Origin: Flavihumibacter cheonanensis
GTDB lineage: Bacteria; Bacteroidota; Bacteroidia; Chitinophagales; Chitinophagaceae
Reading direction: 5' to 3'
DNA: 64,000 bases
Assembly: GCF_022352215.1 (NCBI RefSeq)
Contig: NZ_JAKRWF010000001.1
Location: 1,116,001-1,180,000, forward strand
Shown here: piece by piece, positions 54,900 to 62,717 of the stretch
Numbering within the stretch: the first letter of the stretch is position 1
Layout of the letters: every line of letters starts with the position of its first letter
The notes under the pieces: model-generated
What the model was told of the DNA's origin: nothing
The model's input: only the letters and a program-made list of their open reading frames with translations
Database searches by the model: none
Translations under genes and position numbers: made by a program

Positions 54900-55625
54900 A
54901 TGGACAATACATCCCTCCAAAACGAACTGATCAAATTAAAAAGATCGCATGCACGAACTAAGCAACTCTATTTGGGATCCTTACTTTTAATGGTTATTGC
55001 AATAGTAACGGTATCCTTTACTAAACTCAATCGATTTGATCTCATACGTGCAAAAGGTATCATCATAGAAGATGCCAATGGAAAAGATCGAATTTTAATA
55101 GGAGCACCTGTCCCCTTTTCCAAAAACCGGGTACGAACAGATACCGCATTGGTAAGAAAACATTGGGCCAGCCAATTCGATGACCCCAATCAATATATGG
55201 GATGGTATAAAAAGTATAAAAACTCTTCCAATGGCATCATCTTTATGAATGAAGAAGGATTTGATGAGGTATTGATTGGAGAAAATTTAGCGGATGCCAA
55301 TGTGGGTGTGCGGATGTACGAAATATCAGGTATCCTCTTTAACAATAAAAAAGGATGGGAACGCGGTGGCGCCGGAGTTAATACCAGCGCAGATGGCAAA
55401 ACCCGGCAAGGTGTTGGTTTTGATGATGAATCTGGAGAAGCTATGCACATGGTAACCCTGGAAGATGGCAGTAAAGCGCTCATCATAGCGGACGAAAAAG
55501 GAAGTCTACGGATTGGTATGTCTCAGAAACCTGGGGAACTCTTCCAAAACAAAGAATCTTTTACTGGAATCAAGTATTTCAACAACAAGGGAAAACTGGT
55601 CTGGGAACAGCAGATGAAACCATAA
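54900..55625 (+). CDS. Membrane-anchored protein, unknown (repeat of oxidoreductase-like beta segments)
   Basis: 241-residue protein with a charged N terminus (LQNELIKLKRSHARTKQ) and one transmembrane helix at about 25-43 (LYLGSLLLMVIAIVTVSF). The soluble part has repeated beta-rich segments of similar form: GIIIEDANGKDRILIGAPVP, GIIFMNEEGFDEVLIGENL, GILFNNKKGWERGG, GKTRQGVGFDDESGEAMHMVTLEDGSKALIIADEKGSLRIGM. The repeating pattern (G-I/F-x-F-x-N/D-x-x-G) suggests a regular beta structure. I do not recognise the family. It ends before a good terminator at 55671. Confidence 0.7.
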   Translation: MDNTSLQNELIKLKRSHARTKQLYLGSLLLMVIAIVTVSFTKLNRFDLIRAKGIIIEDANGKDRILIGAPVPFSKNRVRTDTALVRKHWASQFDDPNQYMGWYKKYKNSSNGIIFMNEEGFDEVLIGENLADANVGVRMYEISGILFNNKKGWERGGAGVNTSADGKTRQGVGFDDESGEAMHMVTLEDGSKALIIADEKGSLRIGMSQKPGELFQNKESFTGIKYFNNKGKLVWEQQMKP

Positions 55626-55670
55626 ATAGTACAGTTTAATCAATTCCCAGATCAGCTGTAAACGATTTTT

Positions 55671-55705
55671 CAGGAGTGAATTCATAATAGTTCACTCCTG
55701 TTTTA
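55671..55705 (+). terminator. Rho-independent terminator
   Basis: Perfect 10-bp stem CAGGAGTGAA/TTCACTCCTG with a 10-base loop and TTTTATT after it. It ends the 53.8-55.6 kb transcript. Confidence 0.85.
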
Positions 55706-55817
55706 TTGACCGTGATAGAACACACTGCTTCATAGATCTCATAGCACAAATAGCATCTATAAATTGATTTACAGTTACTAAATCCAGTCTACACTATCGA
55801 GCGCCATAATACCATTT

Positions 55818-56650
55818 TTATGCCATAACTGCAACCAGGTTTAATGCTTGTTTTGCCAGCTTACGCTCACCATCTAATTTTACTTTGTCTATTACCTGTT
55901 CTGGCCTCCAACTTTTTGAAAACAACTTCCAGGCTGTTTCAGGATCAATTAAGAGTTTAGCGTTTGCCTGGAGGTTGTTGCTTTTATCCAGATTCCAGCC
56001 ATTTTCTGTTTTGATGATACTCCAAATTCCACCTATATCTGTTGCGACTTCAATGGAAACAACTGTTCCGGTTTCTGCATTTACATCCCTGAAGGTATGT
56101 GGCAAGGCAAATATTAAGGTATCGATAAATGGATAAAACAATTCCCTGGTCATAATACCTGTTTTGCCAACGGCATCGCGGATTTGTTGTTGATGTAAAA
56201 ACTTTTCCGTGTATTCTCTGGCTATATGAAACCAGTTGGGAGAAGTTGCTTGTCCCGCCCAGGCAACAGAAAATATGGCGTCATCAAAAGGTGAAAGTGT
56301 TTTCAAATGTTCATAATATGCTTTCCCTGTACTCTCTAAAAGATCCGTAATTACCTGCGGACTTAATCTTTTAGTTGCATTAGTCCAGGACATATTTAAT
56401 TGATTCAGAAAATCTACAAGGTCTTGATACGAGTGAATATTTTCAGGTTTTTCCCCGAAATAATTATCTCTTGAAGTAGATAAGCCTCTTAAATTACCAT
56501 CCAGCAAATGAGCCGCCACATCCTTTACCTTCCAATGTTTGGCAACTGTTTGCATATTCATTCATCTGCTGTTAATGATTGTAAAAGCTCCATCAGTTTT
56601 GCGTCCAGAATAGGAAAAAGATGAAGGGTCTCCAAAATGGAAATGCTCAT
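55818..56650 (-). pseudogene. Maleylpyruvate-isomerase/mycothiol-type DinB-like protein, split by a frameshift
   Basis: Protein of the maleylpyruvate isomerase N-terminal (TIGR03083/mycothiol) superfamily. From the ATG at 56650 the first 30 codons read SISILETLHLFPILDAKL then MELLQSLTADE and stop (TGA at 56560-56558). In the next frame MNMQTVAKHWKVKDVAAHLLDGNLRGLS continues to the end. The family has a Trp after that Glu, so a missing G in TGG would explain it; restored length is 277 residues. The fragments overlap as ATGA, so coupled translation of two halves cannot be excluded. The body has YTEKFLHQQQIRDAVGK and the C-terminal sterol-carrier-like domain. Confidence 0.75.
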
Positions 56651-56666
56651 ATTATTGTTCTTTAGT

Positions 56667-57392
56667 TCACCTAATCTGATCAACTTTTAACTGCTGCTCA
56701 ATCATCTGTAAAACAACCGAAACTTTTTCAGCATAAGCTTTGTCGTTTTCTTCATTTTTGAAGTATTCTTCTTCAAGTAAGTTAATAAGGTTCTCCACAT
56801 CAATCATACTTCTTAACGCTGCTGCAGCATTCTCCTGATTGAGAATCAGCTTTAGATCCAGAATCTGGTTACCATAATAAAAGAAAAACAATACAAAATT
56901 TTTTAATCCATTTTCCGAATGAACTACATCCCATAGTTGGATTAACTGTTCGATTCCAAAAAAATGAAGATAATCTTCCAGATCACTGGTGCTTATATCA
57001 GATTCAGATTTATTTACAAATTCGCACCAATCTGCGAGTACAAAATCCCTGATTGCCTGCACTTCATTTATTGGCCAATCCTGCCAGTTTGCATACAACA
57101 GCTTAGCACTGATATCATACAGATCATTGAGTGCACTTTTTCTTTTAGTTGCGTATATTTCAAAATATCGGGGCAGGAAATGCTTGTAATGCTCTAATTC
57201 TCCAATGGTAAAGAGCGCACTACCATGATAAGCCGCCAAATCTGCTTCTTCCAGTTGCCTTAGGGGTTTGGAATACAATCTTTTTACATCCTCCGGATCA
57301 ATACATCCACAATCACAATACTCCATCCCAGAGGCGGTGTATTGGCTGAATACATCATACAAACTTTCTATTCCATCTTTTAGAGGCTTCAT
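56667..57392 (-). CDS. Hypothetical protein with N-terminal CDCGC motif
   Basis: 241-residue soluble, mainly helical, acidic protein. Residues 22-32 read MEYCDCGCIDP, with three Cys close together as in a metal site. It is rich in W, Y, L and E (LHFFGIEQLIQLWDVV). No signal peptide. It starts 6 bases after the stop of the neighbouring gene to its left on the same strand and lies 16 bases from the frameshifted gene's ATG. Family not recognised. Confidence 0.65.
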   Translation of the reverse strand: MKPLKDGIESLYDVFSQYTASGMEYCDCGCIDPEDVKRLYSKPLRQLEEADLAAYHGSALFTIGELEHYKHFLPRYFEIYATKRKSALNDLYDISAKLLYANWQDWPINEVQAIRDFVLADWCEFVNKSESDISTSDLEDYLHFFGIEQLIQLWDVVHSENGLKNFVLFFFYYGNQILDLKLILNQENAAAALRSMIDVENLINLLEEEYFKNEENDKAYAEKVSVVLQMIEQQLKVDQIR

Positions 57393-57398
57393 ATTACC

Positions 57399-58052
57399 TT
57401 AATACTCATATTGATTATCCAACTTATCAATCAATTTAACAACCTTTTGATACAAAGCTTTTTGCTTCGTCTGATTGTTATACTCAAAGTTTAAATTTTG
57501 ACGATTCTGAAGATTTTCTTTAAATTTAAGATGATGTTCATTGATGTCAGCATATACATGCTGATTGCCAAATAAAATCAATATACTTTTTCCATCTGGA
57601 TGCGAAATCTGAAACTCTTGATAAATGGATGTATTTGATTTTGAATCATGATATTGATATACAAAAGGACGAATTCTTTCCTTTGTTATAACCTTAAAAC
57701 TATTTTTTGCAAAATCAAACAACTCTTGATCTTCCAGTTTTATAGGTTGTGAAACGAAATATTTTAGATCGGACCCATCATCAATCAATATTTCCATAAA
57801 TTGTCTGGAATAAAAACTTCCATTCTTGCAATAGAATACATAACCCTTAGAAAATATAAGCACTTCCCCCAACCCTTTAACACGCTCTTTAAAATAACGA
57901 TCTTTGTGAAAACAGGTAAAGAAAATAGCTGAATCAGATTTTATTTCCTCCATCAGTTTTTTCTCCATGCCAGGTAAATCATACTGTCCGAATACATTTA
58001 ACCTATTCAAAAAACAGAAGAGAGAAATAAGTATCACTAATTTATAGAACAT
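57399..58052 (-). CDS. Hypothetical exported protein
   Basis: 217-residue protein. The N terminus YKLVILISLFCFLNRLNVFGQ is a signal peptide ending in a G-Q site. The mature part is charged and mixed helix/strand, e.g. FTCFHKDRYFKERVKGLGEVLIFSKGYVFYCKNGSFYSRQF and ILFGNQHVYADINEHHLKF. I start at the ATG at 58052, since the upstream TTG (58061) would not lengthen the signal peptide usefully. It is 6 bases before the CDCGC gene and 13 bases after the zinc-ribbon gene, so the three are probably one operon. Family not recognised. Confidence 0.65.
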   Translation of the reverse strand: MFYKLVILISLFCFLNRLNVFGQYDLPGMEKKLMEEIKSDSAIFFTCFHKDRYFKERVKGLGEVLIFSKGYVFYCKNGSFYSRQFMEILIDDGSDLKYFVSQPIKLEDQELFDFAKNSFKVITKERIRPFVYQYHDSKSNTSIYQEFQISHPDGKSILILFGNQHVYADINEHHLKFKENLQNRQNLNFEYNNQTKQKALYQKVVKLIDKLDNQYEY

Positions 58053-58065
58053 GGCTGGCAAAATT

Positions 58066-58674
58066 TCAGTCTCTCTCTACTCTTATGATCTCCCCTTCTT
58101 CTAATCTAATTTTTAAATCTGCTTTCAACATTGGCACGTGCTCCTGAATAAATGATTTTTGTCCTTTTCGCTTTAATTCTGAAAGTCCTCTGGATTTATT
58201 CGTCTCATATTCATTCATAAAAAGGAAAACCGTATCTCCAACCACCTTGTCAACTTTAAATAGTGTATAATGCTTGTTTGCCAACTTAACTTCATAAATA
58301 TCTCCTCGCATGGGATTCTCTATAAATTCAGCATATTTTTTATCATTTTGCTTCCCTACAACCGAGCCCCAAGTAATTAAAAGCGCAATCAGGGCAATGC
58401 CGGAAAACGTCCAAACGGGAGTTTTACTGCCGGATTTTAAGTTGTTATAACTGGCTTTCAGGTTTTCTGAAAATTCCTTTTTTTGTAAAACCTGTTTACA
58501 ATTAGAACATTGGGTGGCCCCTGTTTTACCTATTGGAAATAATGGGATCCAATAAACATGGGCATATCTCTGGAATACTACCATTTCCAAACTATTCGGC
58601 GTTCCGCAATTGGAACATTTGTCAAAGAGGCTTTCTGTCCTGATTTGTGTTGCCTTACTTCCGTAAAAAATCAT
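58066..58674 (-). CDS. Zinc-ribbon membrane protein
   Basis: 202-residue protein. The N-terminal 65 residues hold two CxxC pairs (DKCSNCGTPN and TQCSNCKQVL), a zinc-ribbon arrangement. RYAHVYWIPLFPIGKTGATQC between them is typical of zinc-ribbon_15 proteins seen in many Bacteroidota. A transmembrane helix lies at about 88-106 (VWTFSGIALIALLITWG), and the C terminus is a charged domain (YEVKLANKHYTLFKVDKVVGDTVFLFMNEYE). Function unknown. It is first of the three-gene run 58674-56667. Confidence 0.7.
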   Translation of the reverse strand: MIFYGSKATQIRTESLFDKCSNCGTPNSLEMVVFQRYAHVYWIPLFPIGKTGATQCSNCKQVLQKKEFSENLKASYNNLKSGSKTPVWTFSGIALIALLITWGSVVGKQNDKKYAEFIENPMRGDIYEVKLANKHYTLFKVDKVVGDTVFLFMNEYETNKSRGLSELKRKGQKSFIQEHVPMLKADLKIRLEEGEIIRVERD

Positions 58675-58767
58675 AGATACGTTACTATATTAATTATTAT
58701 CAATATAAAGGGATTTCGTGATTATTCTAAATTCAGGCAACAAAAATTCGACCAGCCGTCAGCTATT

Positions 58768-59229
58768 TTATTTAGCTGATTCGTGAATATGAACAACCTT
58801 CCATTGCCCATCTATTTTTTTCCAAACATAGGTATAGGCGCCAGTTCCAATATCTAACACCTTGTTATCATGGGTTATCAATTCTGCTACTGCTGTAAAA
58901 CCAATTAATGCTGCATCAGGGGATAGAACCTGAACGACCGGATTCGCTATTTGCAATTTAAAACTTTTGGTTCCCTTCAGAATTTGGGGATATATTTTTC
59001 TAAACTCCTCATTATTGCCAACTGATAATTCCATATTACGGTAATACCGAAAAGAATTATCAGAGTGGAATTCAGCCACTTTCAGCATATTTACTGTTTC
59101 CCAGGTTTTGTTATACTTGTCGGTAATAGCAAGAATTTCAGTTACTATTTGATGAGTTTCTTTTTCTGATTGTCCATATGAAATACGACAAGCCAGTAGT
59201 ATGACTATAAAAAGTGACAAGGTTCTCAT
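58768..59229 (-). CDS. NTF2-like (SnoaL/DUF4440) exported protein
   Basis: 153-residue exported protein with signal peptide 1-19 (ends SYGQ). The remaining ~130 residues fit the NTF2-like fold: an N-terminal helix (ETHQIVTEILAITDKYNKTWET), HSDNSFRYYRNMELSVGNNEEFRKIYPQIL, then strands ending WKKIDGQWKVVHIHESAK, the usual C-terminal signature. DUF4440 members bind small hydrophobic molecules or act as enzymes of unknown specificity. It is a single gene 93 bases upstream of the zinc-ribbon gene on the same strand. Confidence 0.8.
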   Translation of the reverse strand: MRTLSLFIVILLACRISYGQSEKETHQIVTEILAITDKYNKTWETVNMLKVAEFHSDNSFRYYRNMELSVGNNEEFRKIYPQILKGTKSFKLQIANPVVQVLSPDAALIGFTAVAELITHDNKVLDIGTGAYTYVWKKIDGQWKVVHIHESAK

Positions 59230-59361
59230 ATCTGAATTTAATTAGTTTTTTATTACAATTCGATTTTCATCACTCTCTCCAACCCATTTTCCAATTGTGA
59301 AACCCTCTTTGTTGATCAGCATTTCCTGTCTTAAAAAATTACCCTAAGGCACTCTTAGTTT

Positions 59362-59700
59362 CTATTGAATTAATCTATAAATAAGAATTACAATTGAAAC
59401 TCCAACTATTGATGTGTAAATAAGCTTATTGTATTTGGCCAGCCATTCCGGTAAATAGATATCAAAATTATTCCTCGTTGAATTGGAATATTTCCTGGCC
59501 CAAACTGTTAAAGGGCAATACATTTTAAACAGTAGCAATACAATTCCCTCCAGTATGATTAATCCATAACAAAGCCACAACCAAAAATCGATCCGGTTTA
59601 CAATGACAGCATAGAGAATATAAAATATCACAACATTAAAGAACACCCAGATGATGGTGTGCAATAACTTAATCAACCTGAGTTTTGCTGTCGGGTTCAT
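59362..59700 (-). CDS. Small membrane protein, DUF2784-like
   Basis: 112-residue protein with three to four helices (LLHTIIWVFFNVVIFYILYAVIV, FWLWLCYGLIILEGIVLLLF, LIYTSIVGVSIVILIYRLI). The CPLTVWARKY...FDIYLPEWLA segment between helices resembles DUF2784 proteins, which carry a CPLT motif. Function unknown. It stands alone, with about 130 bases to the NTF2-like gene and 60 bases to the next gene on the same strand. Confidence 0.65.
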   Translation of the reverse strand: MNPTAKLRLIKLLHTIIWVFFNVVIFYILYAVIVNRIDFWLWLCYGLIILEGIVLLLFKMYCPLTVWARKYSNSTRNNFDIYLPEWLAKYNKLIYTSIVGVSIVILIYRLIQ

Positions 59701-59759
59701 TCAAACCTTATTAATCTCAATCTAAGTCAAAAGTTAACTAACCATTTTTAACTATCCAA

Positions 59760-60038
59760 TTACCCCTCTTTTGGCTTCCTATACTTCCCAGGCCCGGATC
59801 TGTGCTCAGGTGGTGTATACCCATACCTGGTTTTATAACGATTCCGGTTCCATTCCTGCCAGTCTTCCCATTTGGTGGATACCATCACACAGTTAAATCC
59901 AGTAAGCCCCGGATCAGCCATCCTTGCCTTACCCAGAAAGTAAACAAAGGCATCGTCCACATTCTTGATATGGAATTCCTTAAAGCCTTTGACCAGCTTT
60001 CCGGCTTCAGAATGATATGATATGAAATACCAGGGCAT
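59760..60038 (-). CDS. Small hypothetical protein, 92 residues
   Basis: Basic soluble protein without signal peptide: PWYFISYHSEAGKLVKGFKEFHI at the start, then VDDAFVYFLGKARMADPGLTG, VMVSTKWEDWQEWNRNRYKTRYGYTPPEHRSGPGKYRKPKEG. Rich in W, Y and K, with a Lys-rich tail. I do not recognise the family. Its upstream region (60039-60178) holds the 11-base repeat array that separates it from the exported RidA gene on the same strand, so that array could be part of its promoter or of the RidA 3' region. Confidence 0.6.
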   Translation of the reverse strand: MPWYFISYHSEAGKLVKGFKEFHIKNVDDAFVYFLGKARMADPGLTGFNCVMVSTKWEDWQEWNRNRYKTRYGYTPPEHRSGPGKYRKPKEG

Positions 60039-60093
60039 GATTAAAATGCTAAATTACTTAGTATTTTTCAATAAATGCCCAAATTAATTCCTT

Positions 60094-60174
60094 ACCTCAT
60101 CCTAACCTTTTTCCTACCTAATTGTTACCTTTTTCTTACCTCATAGAAACCTCATGGAAACCTCGTCCTTACCT
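60094..60174. repeat. Array of eight 11-bp units with invariant ACCT (AGGT on the minus strand)
   Basis: ACCT occurs at 60094, 60105, 60116, 60127, 60138, 60149, 60160 and 60171, exactly 11 bases apart. On the minus strand the units fit AGGTAAGGATG; AGGT and the A at position 9 are invariant in all eight, other positions vary. The array starts 4 bases beyond the exported RidA stop and ends 56 bases before the 92-residue gene start. Eleven is not a multiple of three, so it is not coding. Spacing of one per helical turn would suit cooperative binding of a regulator. Confidence 0.85.
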
Positions 60175-60178
60175 TTGC

Positions 60179-60628
60179 CTAATTTTTTGGCATATGAGCA
60201 ATTAATTCCACTTCCAACTTTGCTTCCGCCATATATAACCGGGAAACCTGTACCCAGGTGGCTGCTGGAAAATCGTTTTTGTAAAAAGATTTTCTTGCAA
60301 AATTGAATTTCTTCATTGCTTCAATATCGGTGGTATATAAATTCTCCTTCACCACGTGCTGAAAGCTTGCACCAAAACTATTCAGGGAACGTTCCAATGC
60401 CTTGTAAACATTTGTGATTCCTTCCGGTGTAACTTCTAAAGCCACTGCACCTGATATATATAATACATTTTCCACTTTTACTACCTGAACGTAACCGGCA
60501 GCTGTGTCCTGCTTAAGCGGATTATCCCAATGCCATTTTTCTTTATTTATGTCCCTGGTTTGCGCAAGTAAGAAGGAAGATTGAGATAACATCAACATCA
60601 GCGCGAATAATAATTTATTATTTATCAT
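60179..60628 (-). CDS. Exported RidA-family protein (YjgF/UK114)
   Basis: 149-residue RidA-superfamily protein carrying an N-terminal signal peptide (NNKLLFALMLMLSQSSFLLAQ), so unlike typical RidA it is exported. The core is present: VKVENVLYISGAVAL, GITNVYKALERSLNSFGASFQHVVKENLYTTDIEAM, and the C-terminal KLEVELIAHMPKN. In active RidA deaminases an Arg stands before the conserved S/x-C/W-V-x-V strand; here the segment is AATWVQVSRL, lacking it, so enamine deaminase activity is doubtful. I start at the ATG at 60628, with the signal peptide. It is divergent from a DoxX-like membrane protein, with a 9-bp inverted repeat between. Confidence 0.85.
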   Translation of the reverse strand: MINNKLLFALMLMLSQSSFLLAQTRDINKEKWHWDNPLKQDTAAGYVQVVKVENVLYISGAVALEVTPEGITNVYKALERSLNSFGASFQHVVKENLYTTDIEAMKKFNFARKSFYKNDFPAATWVQVSRLYMAEAKLEVELIAHMPKN

Positions 60629-60662
60629 GATGAGAATAGTTTTTAAAATGGTCACAGCAAAT

Positions 60663-60684
60663 TTAATTACCAAAGGGTAATTAA
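60663..60684. promoter_or_regulatory. Perfect 9-bp inverted repeat (operator candidate) between RidA and DoxX-like genes
   Basis: Arms TTAATTACC and GGTAATTAA around AAAG. It lies 35 bases before the exported RidA start and 41 bases before the divergent DoxX-like gene, where one dimeric repressor could control both. Its core TTACC-N4-GGTAA is the same as the repeat at 53770-53783. Confidence 0.6.
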
Positions 60685-60724
60685 TCCCCCATCATATTTT
60701 CATAATCTAGTGAATCTTACCTAT

Positions 60725-61264
60725 ATGGATCTTTTTAAAAAATACAAGATTAAGATACTGGAGAATGCTTTCAGCTATGTGGTAGTTCTTGCCATGTTAA
60801 TCTATGGTTTTGGGAAAATTGTACAATTTACTGGTGCAGCATCAACACCATTACGGGTTTCAGAAATGACTGGTATGCAATTGATGTGGGCATTTTATGG
60901 CTATTCGAAACCCTTTGTTTATACAATAGGCGCGCTTGAGGTAATTGGCGGGATACTGCTACTTTTTAACCGTACCAGAATAATTGGCTGTTTATTTGTT
61001 TCCACCATATTGATAAATATCATTCTACAAGATATATTCTATGAGGTGAATAAGGGTGCCTTGAGAGCCGCTATTTTTTACCAGGTTTTGATCGTGCTGA
61101 TTCTCTATTTCAACCGAAGCAAACTGGTGGCAACCTGGAAATTGCTTACCCAAAAAGTGGATAAACCTCGTAGCCTTAAAGAGAGCTTACTAGTTTTTTT
61201 TATTACCGCAATGCTGTTTGTTCTTGTACGAATTGTTGAATATTATCTTACCTCAAAATGGTAA
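60725..61264 (+). CDS. DoxX-like membrane protein
   Basis: 179-residue protein with four to five hydrophobic helices: FSYVVVLAMLIYGFGKIVQF, PFVYTIGALEVIGGILLLFN, IIGCLFVSTILINIILQDIFY, AAIFYQVLIVLILYFN and LLVFFITAMLFVLVRIVEYYL. GFGKIVQF and ALEVIGGILLLF resemble the DoxX/DoxD family. Function unknown. I use the ATG at 60725; a GTG at 60710 is possible. It is divergent from the exported RidA gene, sharing the inverted-repeat operator. Confidence 0.75.
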   Translation: MDLFKKYKIKILENAFSYVVVLAMLIYGFGKIVQFTGAASTPLRVSEMTGMQLMWAFYGYSKPFVYTIGALEVIGGILLLFNRTRIIGCLFVSTILINIILQDIFYEVNKGALRAAIFYQVLIVLILYFNRSKLVATWKLLTQKVDKPRSLKESLLVFFITAMLFVLVRIVEYYLTSKW

Positions 61265-61300
61265 GACTGTTGTACCCACCCCCTCAAAGGCTGAACAGAC

Positions 61301-61837
61301 TCACCAACTGTTTGCCTCGAACTGATCAGTCAGAATACTAAGTAATTCATTAAATCCAATCTGAAGGGAGTTGGCAGATATGCTAATGGGACTGCCATAG
61401 GAATTGAAATTGATTTGCATTAATTTTCTTTTGAAAGCACTGGACTGCCTGTTGATATAGTCCTCCGGATTTTTTACCTGCAGCAGGATTAATTTTTGCC
61501 TATTGATTTCAAAAACCGAAATATTTTCAATATCTGTCCATAGTATTTGTCCGGCTGATAGTCCCCCCGAATTATCTGTAATTCCCAACTGATCAATAAT
61601 AAGTCCCGGTCTGTTATCAGGAAGTTTGCGAATAATATAAAAGGCAATGATTCCAAAGAACAGAATGGCTGCTATACTGATTACCAAAATAAAAGTCGGG
61701 TTTCCAAAGAGGGCATTGTTGATATTCGGCGGATTAAGTAAGAACCAGATTCCAGCAGCTACAAAACCGATGGACCCGGCTAACATTAATACGAGCTTCT
61801 TTTTACTTAAAGGAATTTCTATAATTTCTGGCTTCAT
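61301..61837 (-). CDS. STM3941-family membrane protein
   Basis: 178-residue protein with two N-terminal helices (KKLVLMLAGSIGFVAAGIWFLL and FILVISIAAILFFGIIAFYII) followed by a soluble domain (GLIIDQLGITDNSG, ILWTDIENISVFEINRQKLILLQVKNPEDYI, ISISANSLQIGFNELLSIL). This order matches the STM3941 family of unknown function, in which the second part resembles a PH-like domain. It is convergent with the DoxX-like gene (36 bases apart). Confidence 0.75.
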   Translation of the reverse strand: MKPEIIEIPLSKKKLVLMLAGSIGFVAAGIWFLLNPPNINNALFGNPTFILVISIAAILFFGIIAFYIIRKLPDNRPGLIIDQLGITDNSGGLSAGQILWTDIENISVFEINRQKLILLQVKNPEDYINRQSSAFKRKLMQINFNSYGSPISISANSLQIGFNELLSILTDQFEANSW

Positions 61838-61892
61838 TGATTACATATAAACTCTACCTAAAATAGGATAAATCCAGAAAACAAATAAGGTG

Positions 61893-61928
61893 AAAAAAAT
61901 AGAGCCCCAACTGAGATCAGCCGGGGCT
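61893..61928 (-). terminator. Terminator of the lipoprotein gene at 62050-62475
   Basis: On the minus strand AGCCCC/GGGGCT forms a 6-bp GC-rich stem with a 14-base loop, followed by CTATTTTTTT. It lies about 120 bases beyond the lipoprotein stop. Confidence 0.6.
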
Positions 61929-62049
61929 TTAACCTTATCCTGTGGTTATTACAGTCCGGTACCAGAACAGTATTAGGATTCTTGTCCTGGCCGGATGATT
62001 AAAAGTAGGTAATTTTAATGTTCCACAAGCAGAAAAAGATAGTATAGAA

Positions 62050-62475
62050 TTAGTTAATATCAATTGATTCAGATCTTACAACAACCATACTACCTGGCCA
62101 TTGAACAGATGCATTTTCTTCTGCTGTTATAAATATCTCTCTTGGTTTAAATGAAGTAACCGCTTTTAATGTGCCCTTTAAAGTACTGGACATAAAACTT
62201 GATGTACTTGTGATCTGACCAATATTTTTTATACCATTATTTTCAGTAGAAATCCAAACTACGTAAAATTTCATTGGTGGAACTAATCTATCAGGACTTG
62301 CCAGGTGATTAATTCTAAGGTCGATTTCATAGTTTTTATTTTTGTCTTTTTTAATTTTTGCTGTAGCCTCCGCTGCAGGAACAACCTCTGAAATGCCAAA
62401 TGCTACTTTTTTTGAACAGGCATAAAATGTACCTAATAAAATAAATAGTATTGATAGTTGAATAAAATTTTTCAT
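62050..62475 (-). CDS. Hypothetical lipoprotein
   Basis: 141-residue protein with a lipobox in ILLGTFYAC (Cys about residue 20), followed by SKKVAFGISEVVPAAEATAKIKKDKNKNYEID. The rest is beta-rich (LRINHLASPDRL, KFYVVWISTENNGIKNIGQITSTSSFMSSTLKGTLKAVTSF, EIFITAEENASVQWPGSMVVVRS), perhaps an Ig-like sandwich. Surface or periplasmic lipoprotein of unknown function. It is isolated: 212 bases to the left and 242 to the right have no gene. Confidence 0.75.
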   Translation of the reverse strand: MKNFIQLSILFILLGTFYACSKKVAFGISEVVPAAEATAKIKKDKNKNYEIDLRINHLASPDRLVPPMKFYVVWISTENNGIKNIGQITSTSSFMSSTLKGTLKAVTSFKPREIFITAEENASVQWPGSMVVVRSESIDIN

Positions 62476-62717
62476 TGTATTATATTTAAGTGGTTATCGA
62501 TAAGCAACTCCAACATGTTTTGCGTAGAAACACCGTTTTAGCGGAACTAATTGAAGGCTTTTTTGGAAAATCGATCGATTCGTCTAAGTAGTCAACAAGA
62601 AGATGCGTTGTTCAGGCAATTGAACTGGTTTAACTTGAACCTTATTGTACAATATACGATTATTATTTTGTTCTACCTATATTATTTAAGTCATTCTTGA
62701 AATTGATATGCTTACAC

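Noticed and set aside
60094-60174. The 11-base array as a CRISPR array
   Set aside because: Repeat units are too short, there are no spacers of uniform 25-40 bases, and no cas genes are in the window.
60094-60174. The 11-base array as a coding repeat
   Set aside because: Period 11 is not a multiple of three, and stop codons occur in all frames.
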